Source: Streptosporangiaceae bacterium (GTDB lineage Bacteria; Actinomycetota; Actinomycetes; Streptosporangiales; Streptosporangiaceae). Taken from it: a stretch of DNA of 12,484 bases. The number at the start of each line of letters is the position of its first letter. The stretch's first letter is position 1. The stretch covers positions 1-12,484 of the forward strand of contig JASHSZ010000519.1 in the NCBI GenBank assembly GCA_030040815.1, written 5' to 3'. Made by a program: the position numbers and the translations under genes. Below the pieces are notes generated by a model that saw nothing but the letters and a program-made list of their open reading frames with translations, made no database searches and was not told the origin of the DNA. This document shows positions 1 to 8,803 of this stretch, piece after piece.

Positions 1-1434
<1,434 letters not shown>

Positions 1435-1441
1435 CGGAACT

Positions 1442-2131
1442 TCAGCACGGTGGCGTAAGCCGGACGGTGGGAGCCTTCGACGACGACGGGTTGGCTGCCA
1501 GCGTGGGCGGCGCCGTCACGACCGAGTAGGTGCTGTAGTCGAACTCGCCGAACTGCGGGTTCACCCGGACGCCCAGGCTCTTGCTCGCTATGCACTGGTC
1601 GTGCTCGACGGCGGTCGTCACCTTGGTCTTCTCGGCCGTGGTGGACGCGCCTTTGCCGCCGGTGATCCGGTACTCGAGCGACGACAGGATCGCGAGGTAC
1701 CGACCGACCTCTTGCAGCAGGTCGGGCGGCAGCGCGCCGCCGGCCGAGACGTACTCCGTCAGCGTCACGTTGCTCTGCGCTGCCGCGGCGCTGAGCCCGC
1801 GTTTGCCATACAGCTGCGTGTTCACCTGCGCCGGGGTGACGTGGATGCCATGTTGCTCGGCGACCCGGTCGTAGATCTGGAACGTGATGAGCCAGGTGAG
1901 CACCTGCTGGGTCTCCTGGCCTACCGGCAGCTGCGGCGAGATGTGCTTGGCCTCGTCCGCCTGGTAGGCGACGTTGAGGTTGGCGACCTCGTTGGTAAGC
2001 GTCGCCGACGTGATCCGGGTGCTCCCAGTGATCGCCGCTGCACCCATCTGCACCGAGCCGCACGCAGACACCGCTACGCAGGCTGCCGCCACGGCCGCGG
2101 TCAGCACCGCCGCCTTACGAGGCACACTCAT
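1442..2131 (-). CDS. Putative lipoprotein with SurA N-terminal-like region
   Basis: This is a secreted, lipid-anchored protein of about 229 residues. Seen: a charged N terminus (PRK), a hydrophobic Ala/Val stretch, and a lipobox VSAC with Cys at residue 24, so the mature protein should be tethered to the outer face of the membrane. The helical middle, with TNEVANLN (near residues 46-53), TQQVLTWLITFQIYDRVAEQ and GIHVTPAQVN, resembles the SurA N-terminal chaperone region (SurA_N), including the typical 'hydrophobic helix then V-T-x-x-x-V/I-x' pattern. There is no parvulin-type isomerase domain after it, so a chaperone-like or periplasmic binding role is only an inference. Start choice is uncertain: ATG at 2131 is used here, but TTG at 2140 (AAGGGA six bases upstream) and GTG at 2125 (GAGG six bases upstream) have better-spaced ribosome sites. 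It lies about 50 bases after mfd and 7 bases before mazG, in a likely operon. Confidence 0.85.
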   Translation of the reverse strand: MSVPRKAAVLTAAVAAACVAVSACGSVQMGAAAITGSTRITSATLTNEVANLNVAYQADEAKHISPQLPVGQETQQVLTWLITFQIYDRVAEQHGIHVTPAQVNTQLYGKRGLSAAAAQSNVTLTEYVSAGGALPPDLLQEVGRYLAILSSLEYRITGGKGASTTAEKTKVTTAVEHDQCIASKSLGVRVNPQFGEFDYSTYSVVTAPPTLAANPSSSKAPTVRLTPPC

Positions 2132-2182
2132 CCTCAACAAGCCCGTTCCCTTCTCGCCGGCTGCGCGGCACCCGGCGCGAGA

Positions 2183-5100
2183 TTACCCGGCCTCGCCGAC
2201 CGGCGATGCCGGGCTCGGCGGGAGGCCGCTGAGTACCGACTCGACCAGAGCCTCGCACCAGGACAGCAGTTCCCGGTCGCGCAACGGCGGCGTGCCGAAG
2301 GCGATGGGCGCCGGCGCGCCGCCGCTGGATGAGGGCTGCGCCGACCCCAGGCGCGTGCCGGGCGTCCCAGGGGCCGCCTTCGGCACCGGTACGAGCATGG
2401 TACTGAGCGCTGGCTTCAAGACGGACCCTGGGTAGAGCCGCTGCAGCCGCACCTGCCGGGACTCGGGCAGCTCGACGGGCGCGAACTTGATCCTCGTGCC
2501 CTGTACCGCGATGTCGGTGAGGCCGGCTGCGCGTGCCACTGCCCGCAGCCGCGCCACCGCGAGCAGGTTCTCCACCTGCGGCGGCACCGCGCCGAACCGG
2601 TCGGTGAGCTCGTCGCGGACCGCGTCGATGTCGCGCTCGGAGTCGATCGCGGCGATCCGGGTGTAAGCCTCGAGCCGCAGCCGCTCGCCCGTCACGTAGT
2701 CGTGCGGGATGTGCGCGTCCACCGGCAGCTCGACCCGGACCTCGGGCCGCTCGGCGGGCCCGTCACCACGAAGCTCCCGGACGGCCTCGCCGATCATCTT
2801 CACGTAAAGGTCGAACCCGACCGCGGCGATGTGCCCGGACTGCTCGCCGCCCAGCAGGTTTCCGGCGCCACGGATCTCCAGGTCCTTGAGCGCGATGTGC
2901 AGGCCCGCTCCCAGGCCGGTGTGCTGCTGCAGCGTGGCCAGCCGCTCGTGCGCGGTCTCGGTCAGCGGCTTTTCCGGCGGGTAGAGAAAGTAGGCGTAGC
3001 CGCGCTCCCGGCCGCGTCCTACCCGGCCGCGCAGCTGGTGCAGGTCTGGCAGGCCATAGGCGTCGGCCCGGTCCACGATCAGCGTGTTGGCGTTCGGGAT
3101 GTCCAGCCCGGACTCCACGATCGTGGTCGACACCAGCACGTCGAACTCGCGGTTGATGAACTGGCTCATCACCCTCTCGAGCGTGTGCTCGTTCATCTGG
3201 CCGTGGCCGATGACAATCCGCGCCTCCGGCACGAGCTCCGCCAGCCGGGCCGCGACCTTGTTGATCGAGGACACCCGGTTGTGCACAAAGAACACCTGAC
3301 CGTCGCGCAGCAGTTCGCGCCGGATCGCGGCCGCGATCTGCTTCTCGTCGTACGGCGTCACCGATGTCAGCACGGGATGCCGCTCCTCTGGCGGGGTGAG
3401 GATCGTCGACATCTCGCGGATGCCGGAGATGCCCATCTCCAGTGTCCGCGGGATCGGCGTTGCCGACATGGCCAGCACGTCCACCTCGGTGCGCAGCTGC
3501 TTGAGGTACTCCTTGTGCTCGACGCCGAAGCGCTGCTCCTCGTCGATGACGAGCAAGCCGAGCCGGGCGAACCGGACCTCCGGCGACAGCAGCCGGTGCG
3601 TCCCGATCACCAGGTCCACCTTGCCGGACGCCAGGCCCTCGAGGGTGTCGGCGACCTCGGCAGCTGACTGGAACCGGGAGAACGGCCTGATGGTGACGGG
3701 GAACGGCGCGTACCGCTCGCTGAAGGTGGCGAAGTGCTGCGCTGCCAGCAGCGTGGTCGGTACAAGCACCGCGACCTGCTTGCCGTCCTGAACCGCCTTG
3801 AACGCCGCTCGCACTGCGATCTCGGTCTTGCCGTAACCCACGTCGCCGCAGATCAGCCGGTCCATCGGGACGGCGCGCTCCATGTCGGACTTGACCTCGT
3901 CCACGGCGGCGAGCTGGTCGGGCGTCTCCACATACGGGAACGCGTCCTCGAGCTCGCGCTGCCACGGCGTGTCCATCCCGAACGCGTGCCCTGGCGAGGC
4001 CATCCGCGCCTGGTACAGGCGGATGAGCCCGGCCGCGATGTCCTTGACCGCCTTGCGCGCGCGACCCTTGGCCTTGGCCCAGTCCGCACCGCCGAGCCGG
4101 TGCAGCGTCGGCGCTTCGCCCCCGGAATAGCGGGTCACCTCGTCCAGCTGGTCCGTCGGCAGGTACAGCCGGTCGCCCGGCTGACCGCGCTTGCTCGGCG
4201 CGTACTCGATCACCAGGTAGTCCCTGGTGGCGCCCTGGATGGTCCGGCTGGTCATCTCCAGGAACCGGCCGACGCCGTGCTGCTCGTGCACGATGTAGTC
4301 GCCGGGCGTGAGCTGCAGTGGGTCAATCCCGCCGCGGCGGCGGCTCGGCATCCGATGCGCCTGCCTGCCCCCCGGCCGCGTGCCGGCGAGGTCGGCCTCC
4401 GCGAGGACCGCGAGCCGCACGGACGGCCACACGAAGCCCGACGCCAGCATCCCGGTCGCAACGTGCGCCACGCCGGGCTCGGGCGGCTTGGTCAGGTCGC
4501 CGTCGGCGGCACCGAGCCCTTCACCGCGCAGCAGCTCGGCCAGCCGCTTGGCGGGCCCGTGACCCTCGGTGACGAGCACGACCCGCCAGCCGTCCGCCAG
4601 CCACCGGCCGATGTCGGGCACCGCGCGGCTGGTATCCCCCCGATATCCCGGCGCCGGCTGCGCGTGAATCCCGAACGCCGGTGGCCCCCCGTCGCCGTCG
4701 TCGGCCCAGTCGGCGTCCGTCTGGCCAGGCCCGCCGCCCGAGCCAGTCGCGGCGAACGGCGTGATGGTCCACCAGGGCAGCTCCAGGCTGGCCGCTAGCC
4801 CGCGCGCCGCAGCGATCGGCCGCATAGCGGCATCGCCAAGGTCGATCGGCACCTGGCCGCCTGCCGCTGCGTTCACCCACGACGCCTCGAGGAACTCCCG
4901 GCTGGTTGCGACCAAGTCAGCAGCTCTGGTCCGGATCCGCTCCGGGTCGCACGCGATGATCTTGCTAGCCCTCGGCAGGCAGTTGAGCAGCAACTCCATC
5001 CCGTCGGTGAGCGCCGGGGCGAGCGCTTCCATGCCCTCCACGGTGATGCCCTCGGCCATCTTGCCGAGGATGTCGTGCAGGCCCGGCCACTCGCTGGCGA

Positions 5101-5863
5101 GCTGGCGCGCCCTGGCCCGCACGGCCGGCGTAAGCAGCAGTTCCCGGCACGGCGGCGCCCACAGGCCATCCTCCGCAGCGGCCAGGCTGCGCTGGTCGGT
5201 GGCCCGGAAGTAGCGGATCTCCTCGATCACGTCGCCCCAGAACTCCACCCGGAGCGGGTGCTCCTCGGTAGGCGGGAACACGTCGAGCAGGCCGCCCCGG
5301 ACCGCCAGCTCACCGCGCCGCTCGACTAGGTCGACCCTGGCGTAGCCGATGCCGACGAGGCGGGTCACCGTGTCTTCCAGGCTGGCCGGCTCGCCGGCCG
5401 CCAGCTTGACCGGGACCAGCTCGCCGAGGCCACGAACCATCGGCTGCAGCAGGCTGCGCACCGGCGTGGTGACCACGCGCAACGGACCGGAACGCGGATC
5501 GGACGGATCGGGATGGGCGAGCCTGCGCAGCACCGCCAGCCGCTGCCCGGACGTATCCGACCGCGGCGAGAGCCGTTCATGCGGCAGCGTCTCCCAGGAC
5601 GGGAAGTTGCCGACAACGTCAGGACCGAGCAGCGAGCCGAGCGCGGCGGCCAGATCCTCGGCCTCGCGGGCGGTCGCGGTCACCGCGACGGTGACGCCGC
5701 CGCCCGGCAGCCCCGTGTTCGCCAGCGCGCTGACCAGCAGTGGTCGGAGCGCGGTCGGCGCGATCAGGTCACCGCCGAGCGCCGGGGCCTCGACCGCCTG
5801 GTCGAGCGCTTGCCGCAGGTCGGGATCCTGACTGATGACGGACAGCAGGCCGGAGATGGTCAC
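2183..5863 (-). CDS. mfd: Transcription-repair coupling factor Mfd
   Basis: Mfd is a DNA translocase that finds RNA polymerase stalled at template-strand damage, pushes it off and recruits UvrA for excision repair. At 1226 residues it fits the actinobacterial family (E. coli about 1150). Domains in order: the UvrB-like N-terminal module (about 1-380, with ETLPHERLSPRSDTSGQRLA); a variable Gly/Asp-rich stretch (about 375-400); the CarD-like RNA polymerase interaction domain (about 520-600, GDYIVHEQHGVGRF); superfamily 2 helicase lobes with Walker A GDVGYGKTE (about 672), Walker B VIDEEQRFG (about 770), SATPIPRTLEM, and TTIVESGLDIPNANTLI followed by QLRGRVGRGRERGYAYF; then the C-terminal inhibitory TRCF domain and a Pro/Ser-rich tail near 1150-1190. 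The start is GTG at 5863 with AGGGA five bases upstream. It leads the leftward gene cluster and is divergent from the sulfurylase/APS kinase gene. Confidence 0.99.
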   Translation of the reverse strand: MTISGLLSVISQDPDLRQALDQAVEAPALGGDLIAPTALRPLLVSALANTGLPGGGVTVAVTATAREAEDLAAALGSLLGPDVVGNFPSWETLPHERLSPRSDTSGQRLAVLRRLAHPDPSDPRSGPLRVVTTPVRSLLQPMVRGLGELVPVKLAAGEPASLEDTVTRLVGIGYARVDLVERRGELAVRGGLLDVFPPTEEHPLRVEFWGDVIEEIRYFRATDQRSLAAAEDGLWAPPCRELLLTPAVRARARQLASEWPGLHDILGKMAEGITVEGMEALAPALTDGMELLLNCLPRASKIIACDPERIRTRAADLVATSREFLEASWVNAAAGGQVPIDLGDAAMRPIAAARGLAASLELPWWTITPFAATGSGGGPGQTDADWADDGDGGPPAFGIHAQPAPGYRGDTSRAVPDIGRWLADGWRVVLVTEGHGPAKRLAELLRGEGLGAADGDLTKPPEPGVAHVATGMLASGFVWPSVRLAVLAEADLAGTRPGGRQAHRMPSRRRGGIDPLQLTPGDYIVHEQHGVGRFLEMTSRTIQGATRDYLVIEYAPSKRGQPGDRLYLPTDQLDEVTRYSGGEAPTLHRLGGADWAKAKGRARKAVKDIAAGLIRLYQARMASPGHAFGMDTPWQRELEDAFPYVETPDQLAAVDEVKSDMERAVPMDRLICGDVGYGKTEIAVRAAFKAVQDGKQVAVLVPTTLLAAQHFATFSERYAPFPVTIRPFSRFQSAAEVADTLEGLASGKVDLVIGTHRLLSPEVRFARLGLLVIDEEQRFGVEHKEYLKQLRTEVDVLAMSATPIPRTLEMGISGIREMSTILTPPEERHPVLTSVTPYDEKQIAAAIRRELLRDGQVFFVHNRVSSINKVAARLAELVPEARIVIGHGQMNEHTLERVMSQFINREFDVLVSTTIVESGLDIPNANTLIVDRADAYGLPDLHQLRGRVGRGRERGYAYFLYPPEKPLTETAHERLATLQQHTGLGAGLHIALKDLEIRGAGNLLGGEQSGHIAAVGFDLYVKMIGEAVRELRGDGPAERPEVRVELPVDAHIPHDYVTGERLRLEAYTRIAAIDSERDIDAVRDELTDRFGAVPPQVENLLAVARLRAVARAAGLTDIAVQGTRIKFAPVELPESRQVRLQRLYPGSVLKPALSTMLVPVPKAAPGTPGTRLGSAQPSSSGGAPAPIAFGTPPLRDRELLSWCEALVESVLSGLPPSPASPVGEAG

Positions 5864-6082
5864 GTGAATCCCTACGTAGGCAGCACGAAAGGCCCGCGAC
5901 CGGGGGCGGCGGGGCTACTGGCCTGCTGGCCGGTGCGCCTGACGGACACGGTGCGGGATGTTTCTAGCTTACGGCGGCGCTGCGGGCAGCCCGGCCAGAA
6001 CGACGCCGCTGTGGTGGTGTCCCGGACGGCTCCGCCCGCACGCCGCAGCCTGGCCAGATCCGTTGTACCCTCGGCACTGCCC

Positions 6083-6098
6083 AGGAGGGAGGGAGGGG
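6083..6098 (+). promoter_or_regulatory. Unusually strong, iterated ribosome binding site
   Basis: A polypurine run (AGGAGG, then repeated GGGAGG) lies 2-18 bases before the GTG at 6101. It offers several overlapping Shine-Dalgarno registers and is the main reason for choosing 6101 over in-frame GTG codons further upstream (near 6010-6020). Confidence 0.75.
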
Positions 6099-6100
6099 AC

Positions 6101-7690
6101 GTGGCAGCCGACCCCGTTTCGGCAGCCGAGCTCAGCGCCGTGCCGATGTGCTCGCTCACGCCGACGCAGCTCGGTGATCTCGAGCTGCTGCTGTCGGACG
6201 CGTTCGCGCCGCTCGGCGGGTTCATGACGGCCGCAGACGTAGCCGCCGTCACCAGCTCGTGGCGGCTTGCCGACGGTACTCCGTTCCCGGCAGCGGTCAC
6301 ACTCCACGTACCTCCGGCCGCCGTTCCAGCCCAGACGACCGACGGTCCGGACCGGTTGCTGCTGGCCGATCCGGAGGGCACGCCCATTGCCCTGCTGACC
6401 ATCCGGGAGCGGATGACACTCGGGCCCGGCCCAGGGGCCGGCCTGGTCCGGCTGGGAGGTCTCGTGTCGGCAAGCCGACCCCCCGAGCACGGCCCCTTCC
6501 GACGGCTGATGCTGACGCCGGCGGAGGCCAGGAGCCGACTCGGCGACGGGCCGGTGCTCGCGTTCGCTACCCGCGGACCGCTGGGCAACAGGCTGATCGG
6601 TCAGCTCCGGCACCGGGCTGGCCAGCTGGGCGCGCGCGTGCTCATCCTCCCGCTGGTTAGCGGGCACGCCGACGTGGTCGGGACGCCACAGGCCCTGATC
6701 CGTGCGGTGCTCGCGGCGGTGCCGAGCCTGCCCCCCGGCGCGCTGGTCGTTCCGGTGCCGCTGTCACCGCGGCCGGACCGAGCGAGCCCGGCAGGCCGGG
6801 CCGCTGAGCTCGCCCTGCGCGCGCGCGTCGCTGCTGCCTACGGCGCTACTCACCTCATGGCCGATGGGGCCGCGCCGAGCGGCGCTGACCTGCCCGACGG
6901 CGTCGACCTGAACGCGAGCGCGGTGATCCCCATCCTGCCGTCCGGCGACTGGGCCTACGACCCAGTCGCCGAGGTCTGGCGGCCGCACGCGCTCATCGAG
7001 CCGGGCACAGAGCGAGAAGACCTGTCCGCCGATCAGCTCGGCGACCTGCTGGACGCCGGCCGCGAGATCCCGGCCTGGGTCGCCGCGCCGACTGTCGCGC
7101 GCGAACTCCGCCGGGTGCGCCGGCCACGGTCCGAGCGTGGTCTTGTGCTGTTCCTGACCGGCCTGTCGGGGTCCGGTAAGTCGACCATCGCCAGGGACCT
7201 CGCCGACGTGCTCGCCGAGCGAGGCGACCGGCAGGTGTCGCTGCTCGACGGCGACCTGGTCCGGCAGTTGCTCTCGGCGGGGCTGACGTTCTCCCGTGCC
7301 GACCGCGACCTCAACATCGCGAGGATCGGCTTCGTGGCGGCCGAGGTAGCCCGGCACGGCGGCATCGCCATCTGCGCTCCGATCGCCCCGTTTGCCGCGA
7401 CGCGCACGCGGGTGCGTCAGCTGGTCGGCGACGTCGGCGACTTCTTCCTCATCCACGTGGCGACGCCGATCGAGGTGTGCGAAGCGCGTGACCGCAAAGG
7501 CCTGTATGCCAAGGCCAGGGCCGGTCTCATCGACCAGTTCACCGGTGTCACCGATCCATACGAGGAACCGACCGATGCGGAACTGGTCCTCGACACCTCG
7601 ACACTCAGCAGACCGGACGCGGTGCGGGCGGTGCTGTCGATGCTGACCGCAGGAGGCTGGCTCGCGGAGCTGCCGGCCATCGGCCGCTGA
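6101..7690 (+). CDS. APS kinase fused to a degenerate ATP-sulfurylase-like region
   Basis: A 529-residue protein. The C-terminal domain (about 345-520) is a complete adenylylsulfate (APS) kinase, which makes PAPS from APS and ATP: P-loop GLSGSGKS (354-361), DGD (383-385), FSRADRDLNIARIG (397-410), ICAPIAPF (424-431), ARDRKGLYAKARAG (462-475), FTGVTDPYEEP and ELVLDTS. The N-terminal part follows the ATP sulfurylase fold: LTPTQLGDLELLLSDAFAPLGGFM (19-42, PUA-like domain), then the catalytic-like domain, then IPAWVAAPTVARELRR linking into the kinase, as in bacterial sulfurylase-kinase fusions. The catalytic motif normally written Q-x-R-N-P-x-H-x-x-H is here ATRGPLGNRL (156-165), and the GRDHAG motif is replaced by ADGAAPSG (254-261). 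I infer that the sulfurylase half is inactive and the working enzyme is the kinase. Start GTG follows a strong ribosome site. It could be mis-annotated as a bifunctional sat/cysC. Confidence 0.87.
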   Translation: MAADPVSAAELSAVPMCSLTPTQLGDLELLLSDAFAPLGGFMTAADVAAVTSSWRLADGTPFPAAVTLHVPPAAVPAQTTDGPDRLLLADPEGTPIALLTIRERMTLGPGPGAGLVRLGGLVSASRPPEHGPFRRLMLTPAEARSRLGDGPVLAFATRGPLGNRLIGQLRHRAGQLGARVLILPLVSGHADVVGTPQALIRAVLAAVPSLPPGALVVPVPLSPRPDRASPAGRAAELALRARVAAAYGATHLMADGAAPSGADLPDGVDLNASAVIPILPSGDWAYDPVAEVWRPHALIEPGTEREDLSADQLGDLLDAGREIPAWVAAPTVARELRRVRRPRSERGLVLFLTGLSGSGKSTIARDLADVLAERGDRQVSLLDGDLVRQLLSAGLTFSRADRDLNIARIGFVAAEVARHGGIAICAPIAPFAATRTRVRQLVGDVGDFFLIHVATPIEVCEARDRKGLYAKARAGLIDQFTGVTDPYEEPTDAELVLDTSTLSRPDAVRAVLSMLTAGGWLAELPAIGR

Positions 7691-7705
7691 CTCAGGCCGC
7701 TCCGC

Positions 7706-7948
7706 TCAGTCGGTGTCCTCGGCCCTGGTGCCCTCGTCGAGCCCGGCGTGGAACCTGTCGACCCGGCGCGTCAGGGACGCCGACATCCGGTCCCGCAGCT
7801 TCGATAGGAACACCAGGCTGAGGATCGCGCTGATGACGAGCGCCACTGCGAGCAGCGTGATGCCGTGCACTCCGAACAGTGCGAGCACCACCGCCACCGC
7901 GAGGAAGAGCAAGACCCGCAGCACGGTGTAGTACAAGGTCGCGCGCAT
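7706..7948 (-). CDS. Small two-helix membrane protein, DUF4229-like
   Basis: An 80-residue protein with MRATLYYTVLRVLLFL at the start, two hydrophobic helices (about 9-25 and 27-46) separated by a short GVHG turn, then a basic/polar cytoplasmic tail (SKLRDRMSASLTRRVDRFHAG and an acidic end). This layout matches the small actinobacterial DUF4229 proteins, whose function is not known. ATG at 7948 is chosen because homologous-looking sequence begins there. The same frame stays open to 8101, but the extra residues look like non-coding translation. There is no clear ribosome site. A TACGCT hexamer (7958-7963 on the minus strand) nine bases before the ATG could be a -10 giving a nearly leaderless message. 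The gene converges with the APS kinase gene, with 15 bases between their stops and no obvious terminator hairpin. Confidence 0.7.
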   Translation of the reverse strand: MRATLYYTVLRVLLFLAVAVVLALFGVHGITLLAVALVISAILSLVFLSKLRDRMSASLTRRVDRFHAGLDEGTRAEDTD

Positions 7949-8143
7949 GACAGCACGAGCGTAGTACACGGGCCACATCGGTAGCGCGGCGAGCCGGCCG
8001 GCGGCCGCGAAATAGGGGAACGGGCTGCCTTCACGCCTCGGTCGACAACGCGTCGCAGATCGGTCGTGCTGGCCATTTGGCTCGGCTCGGGCCGCGGCCA
8101 TTCCGCGGCGCGCGACCCTGGCGGCTACGCGCGGTTACTCCCA

Positions 8144-8159
8144 TTGACTGACCAGTCAA
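8144..8159. promoter_or_regulatory. Operator-like dyad upstream of bldC
   Basis: TTGACTGACCAGTCAA is a perfect inverted repeat with 7-base arms (TTGACTG / CAGTCAA) around a 2-base centre. Size and form resemble binding sites of TetR-family repressors. It lies 102 bases before the bldC ATG and about 195 bases before the DUF4229-like gene on the other strand. No regulator gene of that kind is in the window, so the binding protein is unknown. Confidence 0.5.
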
Positions 8160-8160
8160 A

Positions 8161-8172
8161 CGGAATTTTCCG
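8161..8172. promoter_or_regulatory. Second dyad adjacent to the first
   Basis: CGGAATTTTCCG is a perfect inverted repeat with 5-base arms (CGGAA / TTCCG) around TT. It starts one base after the 7-base-arm dyad. Its AT-rich centre differs from the first dyad, so the two may bind different proteins, or form one composite site. A further GAATCG follows directly. Confidence 0.35.
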
Positions 8173-8261
8173 AATCGAGGGATAAAGCTGCAGTTTGTGG
8201 CTAAGTTCGCGAGTTTCTGCGACACTTATGGACGGACCTTGGACCCAGGGGGTAGCACACG

Positions 8262-8462
8262 ATGGACGGCAATAGTGAGCGCCTGCTCACACCGGGGGAA
8301 GTGGCCGCGCTCTTCAGGGTCGACCCGAAGACCGTCACGCGGTGGGCCGCATCCGGGCGGATCAGCAGCATCCGTACGCCAGGCGGCCATCGCCGGTTCC
8401 GAGAGGCCGAAGTGCGCGAGCTGCTCGACGGCGGATCGCGCTCCCACAATGGCACAGGCTGA
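8262..8462 (+). CDS. bldC: BldC-family MerR-like DNA-binding regulator
   Basis: A 66-residue protein that is almost entirely one MerR-type winged helix-turn-helix: LLTPGEVAALFRVDPKTVTRWA (8-29) followed by the wing SIRTPGGHRRFREAEVREL (36-54). It is very close to Streptomyces BldC (68 residues), which controls the timing of development and binds direct repeats as head-to-tail monomers rather than as a dimer. It has no effector domain. The start is ATG at 8262 with AGGGGG nine bases upstream. It is a single gene, flanked on both sides by non-coding stretches of over 300 bases, as expected for a gene with its own regulation. The short Ser/Gly/Asn tail after residue 56 is not conserved. BldC-like proteins also occur in non-sporulating actinobacteria, so this alone does not prove sporulation. 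Confidence 0.93.
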   Translation: MDGNSERLLTPGEVAALFRVDPKTVTRWAASGRISSIRTPGGHRRFREAEVRELLDGGSRSHNGTG

Positions 8463-8685
8463 AGCGGTAGCTGAGTCGGGCCCGGCATGCCAGCCGCCCC
8501 CTCGGTGCCGTGGCAAGCCTGGTTCGGGCGCATCCCGGCGCGCCGGAAACCGCGTGGCGTAGCACCCACTGTGCGGAATCTCACGACCTGCGGCGATGAC
8601 CTGCGGGCCGGGCGCCGCCTGGCTACGCTCGATAGGGCCCGGCGTCAGCGGGATGCGCGCACCAGCCGAGGGATCCGGCTACGCA

Positions 8686-8713
8686 GCGCCACGGAGCGCC
8701 ACCGAGGCGCCAC
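8686..8713 (+). repeat. Three GCGCCAC direct repeats about one helical turn apart
   Basis: GCGCCAC occurs at 8686-8692, 8696-8702 and 8707-8713, that is at 10- and 11-base steps, so all three face the same side of the helix. They sit about 80 bases upstream of the proposed -10 of the PLDc_N-like gene. The arrangement resembles sites for response regulators that bind direct repeats, but in GC-rich DNA chance is possible. Confidence 0.4.
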
Positions 8714-8765
8714 GAACCTCGCAGTCAGGCAGCCCGCGGGGCGACTTACGCAGATGTTGCATTTC

Positions 8766-8796
8766 ATGACCGAGCACGCATCCGTAACCGCTAGGC
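8766..8796 (+). promoter_or_regulatory. Promoter for a leaderless transcript
   Basis: TAGGCT at 8791-8796 is a good actinobacterial -10. Exactly six bases (GCCCCC) separate it from the ATG at 8804 (8797 to 8802 plus one), so transcription would begin at or within a base of the start codon. ATGACC at 8766-8771 resembles a -35 (TTGACN) with a slightly long 19-base spacer. There is no Shine-Dalgarno sequence before the ATG, which fits a leaderless message. Confidence 0.5.
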
Positions 8797-8803
8797 TGCC
8801 CCC

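Larger units (their letters stand above)
7949..8261. other. Divergent intergenic region upstream of bldC
   Basis: This stretch carries no gene that I can support. The half nearest the DUF4229-like gene is GC-rich. Bases about 8140-8225 are clearly richer in A and T than the surroundings, as expected for a control region, and contain two adjacent dyad symmetries listed separately. No convincing -35/-10 pair was found for bldC; TAAGTT at 8202-8207 fits TAnnnT but lacks a partner. The bldC ribosome site is AGGGGG at 8247-8252, nine bases before the ATG. Confidence 0.5.
8463..8803. other. Intergenic region between bldC and the PLDc_N-like gene
   Basis: I see no supported gene here; open frames on both strands have arginine-rich, low-quality translations and no family resemblance. 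It holds a perfect 12-base palindrome CCGGCGCGCCGG (8535-8546), three GCGCCAC direct repeats (8686-8713) and the promoter of the next gene at its right end. No clear bldC terminator with a loop and T-run was found. Confidence 0.5.

Noticed and set aside
2702..4798. Long open frames antisense to mfd (321 and 354 codons)
   Set aside because: They lie opposite a strongly conserved mfd, their translations are Arg/His/Val/Leu-rich with no family resemblance, and they are the usual product of third-position GC bias.
6066..6071. TACCCT as the -10 of the sulfurylase/APS kinase gene
   Set aside because: The hexamer fits TAnnnT and is well placed, but no -35-like sequence is seen 16-19 bases upstream.
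5513..6100. Upstream extension of the sulfurylase/APS kinase frame
   Set aside because: It overlaps the 5' end of mfd on the other strand, the translation is not sulfurylase-like, and GTG 6101 has a very strong ribosome site.
7949..8101. N-terminal extension of the DUF4229-like protein to ATG 8101
   Set aside because: The extra 51 residues look like non-coding translation and precede the point where the family-like sequence begins.
8535..8546. CCGGCGCGCCGG as a bldC terminator
   Set aside because: It is a perfect 12-base palindrome, but without room for a loop or a T-run, and palindromes of only G and C arise easily in DNA of this composition.
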